From assembly GCF_004332115.1 (NCBI RefSeq), contig NZ_SJPA01000001.1, positions 434,001-498,000 on the forward strand: 64,000 nucleotides of DNA, read 5' to 3'. This stretch comes from Chlorobium sp. N1. Its GTDB lineage: Bacteria; Bacteroidota; Chlorobiia; Chlorobiales; Chlorobiaceae. The notes beneath the pieces are model-generated. The model was given only the letters and a program-made list of their open reading frames with translations. It did not search any database and was not told the origin of the DNA. A program made the position numbers and the translations under genes. This document shows positions 13,327 to 22,950 of this stretch, in pieces. How positions within the stretch are numbered: the stretch's first letter is position 1; every line of letters begins with the position of its first letter.

Positions 13327-14937
13327 ATGCTGACACCCCAGGAGCAGGAGAACCGGAGCATCAGCCTCCTGGCGGAGGTCGGCCGGACCGTCACGAGCGA
13401 AAACGACATCGGCAAGGTGCTCACGCTCGTCCTCTTCATCATGTCGGAACACATGAACATGCTGCGCGGCATGATCACCATCCTCAACCGCGACACCTCG
13501 GAGATCGTCATCAACCACTCCTTCGGGCTCACCGCGGATGAGAAGGAACGCGGCCGCTACCGCATCGGAGAGGGCATCATCGGACAGGTGGTCAAGACCG
13601 GCCGGAGCGTCATCGTCCCCGACATCAGCGACGAGCCGCTCTTCCTCGACCGCACCCGCTCGAGGGAGAAGGAGCAGAAAAAGGGACTCTGCTTCATCTG
13701 CATCCCCATCCGCTCCGGAAGCGAGATTATCGGCACCCTCAGCGCAGACCGGCGCCTCAGCCACCCCGAGGAACAATCCGAAAAGAAAAGCGCCAAAAAC
13801 CCGAACACCGAGGCCGACCTGCTGCAGCACTACGTCGACCAGCTCTCCATTATCGCCGCAATGATCTCGCAGGCCGTCCGCCTCCGCCAGCTCGCAAGCG
13901 AAAGCGACCGCCACGACCAGTTCCATCCACCGTCGATCCCCGCAGAGGAAGCGCGCGAAGAGGAGATCGTTCCGGAAGAGATGCGGCCGAAAAACATCAT
14001 CGGCAACGCCAAGCCGATGCACGGCCTGTTCCGGCTGATCGACAAGATCGCCGGCACCAGCGCCACCGCGCTCATCCTCGGAGAAAGCGGCGTCGGCAAA
14101 GAGCTGGTCGCCAGCGCCATCCACTTCAGGAGCCGCCGTTCGTCGAAGCCCTTTATCAAGTTCAACTGCGCCGCGTTGCCGGAAAGCATCGTCGAGAGCG
14201 AGCTGTTCGGCCATGAAAAAGGCGCCTTCACCGGCGCCTCATCCACCCGCCAGGGACGGTTCGAACTGGCCTCCGGCGGCACCATCCTCCTCGACGAAGT
14301 CGGTGAACTCAGCCTCCCCGTCCAGGCCAAACTGCTTCGGATCCTGCAGGAAAAAGAGTTTGAACGGGTCGGGGGATCGAAGACCATCAAGACGGACGTG
14401 CGCGTCATCGCCGCCACGAACCGCAACCTGGAAAACCTGATCGTCGACGGACTTTTCCGCGAAGACCTCTACTACCGGCTGAACATCTTCCCGATCACCG
14501 TCCCGCCGCTGCGGGAACGCAAGACGGACATCCTCCTGCTCGCGGATTATTTCGTGGAGAAGTACAACGCCATGAACCAGAAGGGGATCCGACGGATATC
14601 GACGACGTCCATCGACATGCTGATGCGCTACCACTGGCCGGGAAATGTGCGCGAGCTGGAAAACTGCATCGAACGGGCCGTCATCCTCAGCGAAGACAAC
14701 GTCATCCACGGCTACCACCTCCCCCCGAGCCTGCAGACCGCAGAGTCGAGCGGAACCCCCTGCACCGGCTCGCTGCAGCAGAAACTCGAGGCGATCGAGA
14801 AGGAGATGATCATCGAAGCCCTGAAAAGCACCAAGGGCAACATGTCGCGCGCCGCCGCCGAGCTCGGGCTGTCCGAACGGATCATAGGGCTCCGCGTCAG
14901 GAAATTCGGGATCGACTACCGCAAGTTCCGCCCGTAA
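13327..14937 (+). CDS. nifA: NifA, nif-specific sigma-54-dependent transcriptional activator
   Basis: A 536-aa activator in three parts. An N-terminal GAF domain covers about residues 10-185 (RYRIGEGIIGQVVKTGRS). A sigma-54-interacting AAA+ domain has Walker A GESGVGKE near 252-259, GAFTGA near 299-304 and the arginine-rich YYRLNIFPI region. A C-terminal Fis-type helix-turn-helix (NMSRAAAELGLSERIIGLRVRK) follows. Only one cysteine (TPCTGS) lies in the linker before the HTH, so the paired-cysteine oxygen-sensing motif of rhizobial NifA is absent. It has a strong ribosome-binding site (AGGAGAG). Its expected target is the site and promoter upstream of nifH. Confidence 0.93.
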   Translation: MLTPQEQENRSISLLAEVGRTVTSENDIGKVLTLVLFIMSEHMNMLRGMITILNRDTSEIVINHSFGLTADEKERGRYRIGEGIIGQVVKTGRSVIVPDISDEPLFLDRTRSREKEQKKGLCFICIPIRSGSEIIGTLSADRRLSHPEEQSEKKSAKNPNTEADLLQHYVDQLSIIAAMISQAVRLRQLASESDRHDQFHPPSIPAEEAREEEIVPEEMRPKNIIGNAKPMHGLFRLIDKIAGTSATALILGESGVGKELVASAIHFRSRRSSKPFIKFNCAALPESIVESELFGHEKGAFTGASSTRQGRFELASGGTILLDEVGELSLPVQAKLLRILQEKEFERVGGSKTIKTDVRVIAATNRNLENLIVDGLFREDLYYRLNIFPITVPPLRERKTDILLLADYFVEKYNAMNQKGIRRISTTSIDMLMRYHWPGNVRELENCIERAVILSEDNVIHGYHLPPSLQTAESSGTPCTGSLQQKLEAIEKEMIIEALKSTKGNMSRAAAELGLSERIIGLRVRKFGIDYRKFRP

Positions 14938-15128
14938 AAAAACCACCGTTCCGTAGGAAAGCCCGCAACACCCCCACCGGCCCGGCCCCAGCCGAGCAAC
15001 CGGCCACAGTTCCGGAGGCGCCGCGACCGAAACCTCCGCCCTCGCCCCGATCCACCCAAAGCAGCAGATCCGCCCCAACCCCCGCCGGGGGCGGACACGT
15101 CCCGAACGAAAGACATTTCCCACCATTA

Positions 15129-15144
15129 TGTAGCCGATCGGACA
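15129..15144. promoter_or_regulatory. NifA upstream activator sequence (TGT-N10-ACA)
   Basis: TGT at 15129-15131 and ACA at 15142-15144 with exactly ten bases between them match the known NifA binding consensus. It is the only such match I find in the nifA-nifH intergenic region. Its centre is about 180 bp upstream of the -24 element, normal for DNA-looping activation. A longer TGTAG...CTACA inverted repeat (15129-15133 and 15148-15152) overlaps it. Confidence 0.72.
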
Positions 15145-15316
15145 TTCCTACATCCCCGAAGGAAACAGGCGCGCGCAAAACGCCCGATACATCATGCGCA
15201 AGGGGACAAAAAAAAACATCCGGACTTTTTCCATCCCGACAGAAACCCTTCCATAACAACGCGTTACACACATCCGGATCCGACGCGGGACCCAACAGAA
15301 GAGCCAGCCCCGAACT

Positions 15317-15333
15317 TTGGCACGCATATTGCA
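15317..15333 (+). promoter_or_regulatory. Sigma-54 (-24/-12) promoter of the nifH operon
   Basis: TTGGCACG-N4-TTGCA matches the RpoN consensus, with the invariant GG (15319-15320) and GC (15331-15332) separated by the required 10 bp. Transcription should start near 15344, giving an untranslated leader of about 75 nt before nifH. Confidence 0.9.
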
Positions 15334-15343
15334 ATAGTATCCA

Positions 15344-15383
15344 TAAATATTCAGGCGAAGAAAAATAAAAGCCTCAATATTTA
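15344..15383 (+). promoter_or_regulatory. Stem-loop in the 5' leader of nifH mRNA
   Basis: Arms 15344-15356 and 15371-15383 are complementary over 12 of 13 positions, with a 14-nt purine-rich, unpaired loop (15357-15370). The left arm begins at the transcription start predicted from the sigma-54 promoter, so the transcript would start with a blunt hairpin. Such 5' hairpins are known to protect mRNAs from decay. AAGAAGG just after the stem is about 30 nt from the ATG, too far for an ordinary Shine-Dalgarno. Confidence 0.6.
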
Positions 15384-15407
15384 AAGAAGGAAGCACAACA
15401 ACCCTAA

Positions 15408-16244
<837 letters not shown>

Positions 16245-16262
16245 GAAGCAACAACCAGAACC

Positions 16263-16280
16263 GGCGCCAGGCAAGGCGCC
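16263..16280 (+). other. Intercistronic stem-loop between nifH and nifI1
   Basis: GGCGCC (16263-16268), a 6-nt loop and GGCGCC (16275-16280) form a 6-bp all-GC hairpin 19 nt after the nifH stop. No T-run follows, so it is not a classical terminator. It could stabilise the 3' end of a nifH-only processed transcript or attenuate read-through. Confidence 0.55.
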
Positions 16281-16305
16281 ACAACCAAAACGGAGTATAC
16301 CGCCA

Positions 16306-16662
16306 ATGTTAATGATCAGGACAATCGTACGGCCCGAAAAGGCTCATGAAGTCATGCAGGCACTGCTTGATGCAGGCTACCCGGCCATCACCAAGATCTC
16401 CGTCGTCGGACGCGGCAAGCAGCGCGGCCTCAGGGTGGGCGACGTCGTCTACGACGAACTGCCCAAAGAGATGCTCTTCACCGTCGTGCCCGACGCCGAC
16501 AAGGACTTCGTCGTCCAGGCGATCCTCGACAGCGCAAAGAGCCAGGGCGAGGGCAAATTCGGCGACGGAAAGATCTTCATCTCCGCAGTCGAGGACGTCT
16601 ACACCATCAGCTCGGGTCTTCAGGAAAGCGAACCGACGCTCGCTGCAGCAAAGGAGGCCTAA
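16306..16662 (+). CDS. nifI1: NifI1, PII-family regulator of nitrogenase
   Basis: A 118-aa GlnB-like protein. Its position between nifH and nifD, and the T-loop region GLRVGDVVYDELPKEM, identify it as NifI1. In methanogens NifI1/NifI2 form a complex that binds NifDK and blocks activity until 2-oxoglutarate rises. The C-terminal GDGKIFISAVEDVYTISSG is the PII ligand-binding strand region. ATG 16306 is 10 bp after CGGAG; an in-frame ATG at 16312 is an alternative start. Confidence 0.93.
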   Translation: MLMIRTIVRPEKAHEVMQALLDAGYPAITKISVVGRGKQRGLRVGDVVYDELPKEMLFTVVPDADKDFVVQAILDSAKSQGEGKFGDGKIFISAVEDVYTISSGLQESEPTLAAAKEA

Positions 16663-16664
16663 GG

Positions 16665-17042
16665 ATGAAAGAGATCATTTCAGTCATACGGATCAACAAG
16701 GTCAACGAAACAAAAAAAGCGCTCGTCGACGCCGGCATCCCCGGCTTCACGGCGACCGGCAGGGTCATGGGCCGCGGCAAGGGCCAGGTCCACTACGACA
16801 TCCTCAAAGGTGCCGAAGAGGGCCATCCCGAAGCGATCGCCCTGCTCGGCGACACGCCGCGCCTGGTCGCAAAGAGGATCCTGACGGTGGTCGTGCCCGA
16901 CGAGCTCTGCAAGACGGCAATCGAGACCATCATCAGGACCAACCAGACCGGCAAGCCGGGAGACGGCAAGATCTTCGTCACCCCCATCACCGAAACCATC
17001 AGGGTGAGGACCGGGGAAGCCGGAGACGAGGCGCTCAACTGA
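16665..17042 (+). CDS. nifI2: NifI2, PII-family regulator of nitrogenase
   Basis: A 125-aa GlnB-like protein starting MKEIISVIRINKVNETKKAL, with the NifI2-type extended T-loop (GKGQVHYDILKGAEEGHPE) and C-terminal GDGKIFVTPITETIRVRTGE. It works with NifI1 as a post-translational switch on dinitrogenase. Its ATG follows the nifI1 stop by 2 bp, with a perfect AAAGGAGG ribosome-binding site inside the end of nifI1, so the two are tightly coupled. Confidence 0.93.
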   Translation: MKEIISVIRINKVNETKKALVDAGIPGFTATGRVMGRGKGQVHYDILKGAEEGHPEAIALLGDTPRLVAKRILTVVVPDELCKTAIETIIRTNQTGKPGDGKIFVTPITETIRVRTGEAGDEALN

Positions 17043-17080
17043 GAAAGACTATACAACAAGGTGTAAACGGAGAAATCTAC

Positions 17081-18712
17081 ATGGAGGCGAACAACACTAT
17101 CCGGGATCCTCAGGCGATACGCGAGGAACTGGTACAGAAATACCCGGCGAAGGTCGCCAAGAAGCGGACGAAATCGATCGTCGTCAACGATCCCGAAACC
17201 GTCCCCGAGGTACAGGCCAACGTCCGGACCGTCCCGGGCATCATCACCCAGCGCGGCTGCTCCTACGCCGGATGCAAGGGCGTGGTGCTGGGACCGACGA
17301 GAGACATCGTCAACATCACCCACGGACCCATCGGCTGCGGTTTCTACAGCTGGCTCACCCGCCGCAACCAGACCAGGCCGGCCACCGAAGCGGACGCGAA
17401 CTACATGCCCTACTGCTTCTCGACCGACATGCAGGAGGAGAACGTGGTCTTCGGCGGCGAGAAGAAGCTGAAAGTGGCCATCCAGGAGGCCTACGACCTC
17501 TTCCACCCCAAGGCCATCGCCATCTTCTCGACCTGCCCGGTCGGACTCATCGGCGACGACGTCCATGCCGCCGCACGCGAGATGAAGGAGAAGCTCGGCG
17601 ACTGCAACGTCTTCGGCTTCAGCTGCGAGGGCTACCGCGGCGTCAGCCAGTCGGCGGGCCACCACATCGCCAACAACGGCGTCTTCAAGCACATGGTCGG
17701 CCGCAACAACGAGAAAAAGGAGGGCAAGTTCCGGCTCAACCTCCTCGGCGAGTACAACATCGGCGGCGACGCCTTCGAGATCGAGCGCATTTTCGACAAG
17801 TGCGGCATCACCCTGGTCTCGTCCTTCAGCGGCAACTCCACGGTCGGCCAGCTCGAGAACGCCCACATGGCGGACCTCAACGTCATCATGTGCCACCGCT
17901 CGATCAACTACATGGGCGAGATGATGGAGGCCAAGTACGGCATCCCATGGATGAAGGTCAACTTCGTCGGCGCCGAGTCCACCGCCAAGTCGCTGCGGCG
18001 CATCGCGCAGTACTTCGGCGACGAAGGTCTGAAGAAGAGGGTCGAGGAGGTCATCGGGGAAGAGATGCCGAAGGTAACGGCGGTGATCGAGGAAATCCGC
18101 CCCCGCACCGAAGGCAAGACCGCGATGCTCTTCGTCGGCGGCTCGAGGGCCCACCACTACCAGGACCTCTTCGACGAGCTCGGCATGACGACCGTGGCGG
18201 CAGGCTACGAGTTCGCGCACCGCGACGACTACGAAGGCCGCGAGGTTCTTCCCAGCATCAAGGTCGACGCCGACAGCAAGAACATCGAGGAACTGAAGGT
18301 CGAAGCCGACCCCGAACTCTACAGGCCGCGCAAGAGCGAGGCAGAGCTCGAGGCGCTGAAGGCAGAGGGGCTCGAGATCAGCGGCTACGAGGGCATGCTG
18401 AAGCAGATGTCGAAAAAGTCGCTCGTCGTCGACGACATCAGCCACTACGAGTCCGAGCGGCTCATCGAGATCTACAAGCCCGACATCTTCTGCGCCGGCA
18501 TCAAGGAGAAATACGTGGTCCAGAAGATGGGCGTACCGCTCAAGCAGCTCCACAGCTACGACTACGGCGGCCCCTACACCGGCTTCGAGGGCGCGGTGAA
18601 CTTCTACCGGGACATCGACCGCATGGTCGGCAACCCCGTCTGGAAGCTCATCAAGGCCCCCTGGCAGAAAGAGGACGCCGGAGAACTCGAGGCCTCCTAC
18701 GCCGAAGGCTGA
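17081..18712 (+). CDS. nifD: Nitrogenase molybdenum-iron protein alpha chain
   Basis: A 543-aa catalytic subunit. P-cluster cysteines are visible in RGCSYAGC, HGPIGCGFYSW and FSTCPVGLIGDD. The FeMo-cofactor ligands are the Cys in VIMCHRSINY and the His in HSYDYGGPYTGFEGAVNF; the catalytically important His lies in QSAGHHIANN. HSYDYGGPYTGF and the presence of nifE, nifN, nifB and nifV indicate the molybdenum enzyme rather than Vnf/Anf. The start at 17081 follows GGAGAAATCTAC. Confidence 0.98.
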   Translation: MEANNTIRDPQAIREELVQKYPAKVAKKRTKSIVVNDPETVPEVQANVRTVPGIITQRGCSYAGCKGVVLGPTRDIVNITHGPIGCGFYSWLTRRNQTRPATEADANYMPYCFSTDMQEENVVFGGEKKLKVAIQEAYDLFHPKAIAIFSTCPVGLIGDDVHAAAREMKEKLGDCNVFGFSCEGYRGVSQSAGHHIANNGVFKHMVGRNNEKKEGKFRLNLLGEYNIGGDAFEIERIFDKCGITLVSSFSGNSTVGQLENAHMADLNVIMCHRSINYMGEMMEAKYGIPWMKVNFVGAESTAKSLRRIAQYFGDEGLKKRVEEVIGEEMPKVTAVIEEIRPRTEGKTAMLFVGGSRAHHYQDLFDELGMTTVAAGYEFAHRDDYEGREVLPSIKVDADSKNIEELKVEADPELYRPRKSEAELEALKAEGLEISGYEGMLKQMSKKSLVVDDISHYESERLIEIYKPDIFCAGIKEKYVVQKMGVPLKQLHSYDYGGPYTGFEGAVNFYRDIDRMVGNPVWKLIKAPWQKEDAGELEASYAEG

Positions 18713-18755
18713 GGGCCGCAACCACCCTGAAACAAGTAAAAGGAGAGATTCTGAA

Positions 18756-20135
18756 ATGTTACTACGACACACCACCAGCGAGGTCAAGGAGCGCGAAGGG
18801 CTCACGATCAACCCGGCAAAGACCTGCCAGCCGATCGGAGCCATGTACGCCGCACTCGGCATCCACGGATGCCTGCCTCACAGCCACGGCTCCCAGGGTT
18901 GCTGCGCCTACCACCGCAGCACCCTGACCCGGCACTACAAGGAGCCCGTCATGGCCGCGACCAGCTCGTTCACCGAAGGCGCATCGGTCTTCGGCGGGCA
19001 GGCCAACCTGCTTGCCGCGATCGACACGATCTTCTCGGTCTACGATCCCGACATCATCGCCGTGCACTCCACCTGCCTTTCGGAGACCATCGGCGACGAC
19101 CTCCAGCAGATCACGAAGAAAGCGCTCGACGACGGGAAGATTCCCGAGGGCAAGCACATCATCTACGCCGCGACCCCGAGCTTCGTCGGATCGCACGTCA
19201 CCGGCTACGCAAACATGGTGGCCGGCATGGCCCAGCAGTTCGCGGTCTCGACCGGCGAGAAGAAAGACCAGGTGAACCTCGTCGCAGGATGGATGGAGCC
19301 TTCCGACATGCGCGAACTCAAGCGCATCTCGAAAGAGATGGGGGCGAAGGTCGTCCTCTTCCCCGACACCTCCGACGTGCTCGACGCACCGCAGACCGGC
19401 AAGCACGAGTTCTACCCGAAAGGCGGCGTCACCGTCCCCGAGCTGAGGAGCACCGGCGACAGCAAGTGCTCGCTCGCACTCGGCTGCATCAGCGCCGAAC
19501 CGGCGGCCGTCGCACTCGACAAGAAGTGCGGGGTGCCCTTCGAAACCCTCGACATGCCGATCGGCATCTCGGCCACCGACCGGTTCGTGATGGCGCTCTC
19601 GAAGGCCGCCGGCGTGAAGGTGCCCGACGAGATCACCGCCGAACGCGGCAGGCTGCTCGACGTCATGACCGACATGGAGCAGTACTTCCACGGCAGGAAG
19701 GTGGCGCTCTTCGGCGACCCCGACCAGCTCATCCCGCTCACGGAGTTCCTGCTCGACCTCGGCATGCAGCCGAAGCACATCGTCAGCGGCACCCCCGGCG
19801 CACGCTTTGCGAAGCGCATGAAGGAGATCCTCCAGCGCGCACCGGGCGCCAACTTCAAGAACGGCCTGAACGCCGACATGTTCCTGCTGCACCAGTGGAT
19901 CAAGAACGAACCGGTCGACCTCCTCATCGGCAACACCTACGGCAAGTACATCGCCCGTGACGAGGACATCCCGTTCGTACGATACGGCTTCCCGATCCTC
20001 GACCGCATCGGCCACAGCTACTTCCCCTCGGTGGGCTACACCGGCGGGCTGCGCCTCGCCGAAAAGATCCTCGGCGTCCTCATGGACCGGCAGGACATGA
20101 AAGCGAAGGAAGAGAAGTTCGAGCTCGTCATGTAA
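18756..20135 (+). CDS. nifK: Nitrogenase molybdenum-iron protein beta chain
   Basis: A 459-aa partner of NifD. P-cluster ligands are in AKTCQPIGA, HGSQGCCAYHRS and HSTCLSETIGDD, and TPSFVGSHVTGYANM follows. It lacks the roughly 50-residue N-terminal extension of proteobacterial NifK, as in the nifI-containing nitrogenases of strict anaerobes. An AAAAGGAGAG ribosome-binding site precedes the ATG. The gene is followed by a strong hairpin. Confidence 0.98.
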   Translation: MLLRHTTSEVKEREGLTINPAKTCQPIGAMYAALGIHGCLPHSHGSQGCCAYHRSTLTRHYKEPVMAATSSFTEGASVFGGQANLLAAIDTIFSVYDPDIIAVHSTCLSETIGDDLQQITKKALDDGKIPEGKHIIYAATPSFVGSHVTGYANMVAGMAQQFAVSTGEKKDQVNLVAGWMEPSDMRELKRISKEMGAKVVLFPDTSDVLDAPQTGKHEFYPKGGVTVPELRSTGDSKCSLALGCISAEPAAVALDKKCGVPFETLDMPIGISATDRFVMALSKAAGVKVPDEITAERGRLLDVMTDMEQYFHGRKVALFGDPDQLIPLTEFLLDLGMQPKHIVSGTPGARFAKRMKEILQRAPGANFKNGLNADMFLLHQWIKNEPVDLLIGNTYGKYIARDEDIPFVRYGFPILDRIGHSYFPSVGYTGGLRLAEKILGVLMDRQDMKAKEEKFELVM

Positions 20136-20150
20136 CACAACTCCCCCGAC

Positions 20151-20173
20151 GTGCCGCCTGCCATAGGCGGCAC
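20151..20173 (+). other. Intercistronic stem-loop between nifK and nifE
   Basis: GTGCCGCCT and AGGCGGCAC form a perfect 9-bp stem with a 5-nt loop, 15 nt after the nifK stop. There is no T-run. It separates the structural genes (HDK) from the cofactor-scaffold genes (ENB), so it may set their different transcript levels by stabilising the upstream mRNA or slowing polymerase. Confidence 0.65.
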
Positions 20174-20221
20174 CTGAAGGGAGCAGGCAACAAAAAACGC
20201 TCAGCAAAAGGACAACGAACA

Positions 20222-21583
20222 ATGGAGCAGATAGGCATCCTCGAGGGAAGGGAGAAACAGATCTTCGAAAAGAAGGAAGGGGCCGCGGCGTTCGACATCT
20301 CGTGCGAAAAGACCAGCCTCTCCGGATCCGTCAGCCAGCGCGCCTGCGTCTTCTGCGGCTCGCGCGTGGTGCTCTACCCCGTCGCCGACGCCCTGCACCT
20401 CGTCCACGGCCCCATCGGCTGCGCAGCCTACACCTGGGACATCCGCGGATCCGTCTCTTCGGGCCCGGAGCTGCACCGCCTCAGCTTCTCCACCGACCTC
20501 CAGGAAATGGACGTCATCTACGGAGGAGAAAAGAAACTCTACCTGTCGCTGATCGAGCTGATCGAGAAGTTCAGCCCGAAAGCGGCATTCATCTACTCAA
20601 CCTGCATCATCGGCCTCATCGGTGACGACATCGATGCCGTCTGCCGCAAAGTCCAGCAGGAAACGGGCATCCCCGTCCTGCCGGTCCACTCGGAAGGCTT
20701 CAAGGGCACGAAAAAGGACGGCTACAAGGCCGCCTGCACCGCCCTCATGAAGCTCGTCGGAACCGGCCCCATAGAGGACATCAGTCCATACAGCATCAAC
20801 ATCCTCGGCGAGTTCAACCTCGCCGGGGAAGCCTGGATCATCAGGAAATATTACGAAGAGATGGGCATCGAGGTCGTCTCCACCATGACCGGCGACGGCC
20901 GGGTCGGCGCGGTGCGCCGCGCCCACGGTGCGAAGCTCAACGTCGTGCAGTGCTCCGGCTCGATGACCAGCCTCGCAAAAGACATGGAGGAGAAGTACGG
21001 CATCCCCTACATCAGGGTCTCCTACTTCGGCATCGAGGACATGGCGGCGGCGCTCTACGACGTGGCAAAGCACTTCCCCGACCGGCCGGAGATCATGGAG
21101 AAAGCCAGGGAGATCGTCAGCCGCGAGGTGAAGACGCTCTACCCCGAGCTCCAGAAATTCAAGCAGGCCCTCAGCGGGAAAAAGGCCGCCATCTACGTCG
21201 GCGGCGCATTCAAGACCTTCTCGCTCATCAAGGCGCTGCGCTCGGTCGGCATGTCGGTCGTGCTCGCCGGCTCGCAGACCGGCAACAAGGACGATTACCT
21301 GGCCCTCAAGGAGATGTGCGACGAGGGAACGGTCATCGTCGACGACTCGAACCCGGTCGAGCTCTCCAAGTTCATTCTCGAAAAAGAGGCCGACCTGCTC
21401 ATCGGCGGCGTCAAGGAGCGCCCCATCGCCTTCAAGCTCGGCGTCGCCTTCTGCGACCACAACCACGAACGGAAGATCCCGCTGGCGGGATTCGAAGGCA
21501 TGTACAACTTCATCCTGGAGGTCTACCAGTCGGTCCTCAGCCCGGTATGGCAGTTCGCTCCGCGCAAAGGAGGCTCACTGTGA
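20222..21583 (+). CDS. nifE: FeMo-cofactor scaffold protein NifE
   Basis: A 453-aa NifD-like protein that forms, with NifN, the scaffold on which the FeMo-cofactor precursor matures. RACVFCGSRVVLYP and VHGPIGCAAYTWDIRGS carry cluster-binding cysteines as in NifE, and STCIIGLIGDDIDAVC follows. It lacks the NifD cofactor-anchoring His context, and length fits NifE. The next gene starts within its stop codon (GTGA overlap). Confidence 0.96.
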   Translation: MEQIGILEGREKQIFEKKEGAAAFDISCEKTSLSGSVSQRACVFCGSRVVLYPVADALHLVHGPIGCAAYTWDIRGSVSSGPELHRLSFSTDLQEMDVIYGGEKKLYLSLIELIEKFSPKAAFIYSTCIIGLIGDDIDAVCRKVQQETGIPVLPVHSEGFKGTKKDGYKAACTALMKLVGTGPIEDISPYSINILGEFNLAGEAWIIRKYYEEMGIEVVSTMTGDGRVGAVRRAHGAKLNVVQCSGSMTSLAKDMEEKYGIPYIRVSYFGIEDMAAALYDVAKHFPDRPEIMEKAREIVSREVKTLYPELQKFKQALSGKKAAIYVGGAFKTFSLIKALRSVGMSVVLAGSQTGNKDDYLALKEMCDEGTVIVDDSNPVELSKFILEKEADLLIGGVKERPIAFKLGVAFCDHNHERKIPLAGFEGMYNFILEVYQSVLSPVWQFAPRKGGSL

Positions 21584-22932
21584 AACACGCGAAAACGGCG
21601 ACCCAGAACGCCTGCAAGCTCTGCAACCCCCTCGGCGCCTGCCTGGCGTTCCGCGGGATCGAACAATGCGTCCCCTTCCTGCACGGCTCGCAGGGGTGCG
21701 CTACCTATATCCGGCGCTACCTCATCAGCCACTACAAGGAACCGATCGACATCGCCTCGTCGAACTTCAATGAGGAGACCGCCGTCTTCGGCGGCAGCCA
21801 CAACCTGAAGCTCGGCCTGAAAAACGTGACGCAGCAGTACATGCCGGAGGTGATCGGCATTGCCACTACCTGCCTGTCCGAAACGATCGGCGACGACGTG
21901 AAGGGAATCCTCCGGGAGTACCGGAAGCAAACCGCCGCCGACTCCGGCGCTCCCGTCCTCATCCACGCCTCGACGCCGAGCTACCAGGGCAGCCACATCG
22001 ACGGCTTCCACGCCGCCGTGCGCGCAACCCTGGAGGCGCTGGCCGAGAAAGGCGCCCCCGACAGCAGCGTGAACCTCTTCCCCAACATGGTCTCGCCGGC
22101 CGACCTGCGCCACATGCAGGAGATCCTCGACGACTTCCGGCTCCCCTCGATGATCCTGCCGGACTACTCGAAGACGCTCGACGGCGGCCCCTGGGCCGAG
22201 TACCACCGCATTCCGCCGGGCGGCACCGCGACCGCAGCGATCGCCCGGTCCGCCAGCGCCATCGGCAGCATCGAGTTCGGCTCCACGCTCGAGGCCTCGA
22301 AATCCGGAGCGGGGTGGCTGGAGTCGAAGTTCGGCGTGCCGCGCTACCACCTCCCGCTGCCGATCGGCATCAGGGAGAGCGACCGGTTCTTCGAGCTGCT
22401 CGAAACCCTCTGCCGGAAGCCGCGCCCGGAGAAGTACCAGGACGAGCGACGCCGGCTCGTCGACGCCTACGCCGACGGCCACAAGTACATCTTCGGCAAG
22501 ACGGCGGTGCTCTACGGCGAAGAGGATCTCGTCATCTCGATGGCGGCCTTCCTGCGTGAGATCGGCGTCCGGCCGGTGCTCTGCGCCTCCGGCGGCAAGA
22601 GCGGGCTCATGAAGGCAAAGCTCGGGGAGCTCGTGGGGGACCTCGAGGGCGAGGGCATGAAAGTACGTGACGGCGTCGACTTCTCGGACATCGAGGACGA
22701 AACGGAGCTGCTCCGGCCGGACCTCATCATCGGCAACAGCAAAGGCTACACCATGTCGCGCAAGAGCAGGATCCCGCTCATCCGCATCGGGTTCCCCATC
22801 CACGACCGGTTCGGCGGACAGCGCCTGCACCATCTCGGATACCGCGGCACCCAGGAACTCTTCGACCGCATCGTCAACACCGTGATCGAAGGACGCCAGA
22901 ACGACTCTGAAATCGGATACACATACCTGTAA
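21580..22932 (+). CDS. nifN: FeMo-cofactor scaffold protein NifN
   Basis: A 450-aa NifK-like protein and partner of NifE. The N-terminal NACKLCNPLGACLAFRGIEQ, HGSQGCATYIRRY and TTCLSETIGDDVKG are characteristic. The GTG start at 21580 overlaps the nifE TGA by four bases and has an excellent AAAGGAGG six bases upstream, so translation is coupled to nifE. There is no fused NifB or NifX domain here. Confidence 0.95.
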   Translation: MKHAKTATQNACKLCNPLGACLAFRGIEQCVPFLHGSQGCATYIRRYLISHYKEPIDIASSNFNEETAVFGGSHNLKLGLKNVTQQYMPEVIGIATTCLSETIGDDVKGILREYRKQTAADSGAPVLIHASTPSYQGSHIDGFHAAVRATLEALAEKGAPDSSVNLFPNMVSPADLRHMQEILDDFRLPSMILPDYSKTLDGGPWAEYHRIPPGGTATAAIARSASAIGSIEFGSTLEASKSGAGWLESKFGVPRYHLPLPIGIRESDRFFELLETLCRKPRPEKYQDERRRLVDAYADGHKYIFGKTAVLYGEEDLVISMAAFLREIGVRPVLCASGGKSGLMKAKLGELVGDLEGEGMKVRDGVDFSDIEDETELLRPDLIIGNSKGYTMSRKSRIPLIRIGFPIHDRFGGQRLHHLGYRGTQELFDRIVNTVIEGRQNDSEIGYTYL

Positions 22933-22950
22933 TACGGGAGGAACCAACCC

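Noticed and set aside
14700-14800. Rhizobial-type oxygen-sensing cysteine pair in the NifA linker
   Set aside because: Only one cysteine (TPCTGS) occurs between the AAA+ domain and the helix-turn-helix, so the C-x4-C element is missing.
15079-15091. CCCCC-GCC-GGGGG hairpin after nifA as a terminator
   Set aside because: Short stem, 140 bp after the gene, and no T-run follows on either strand.
16793-18862. 689-codon open frame on the minus strand across nifI2 and nifD
   Set aside because: Antisense shadow of nifD with low-complexity composition and no known motif.
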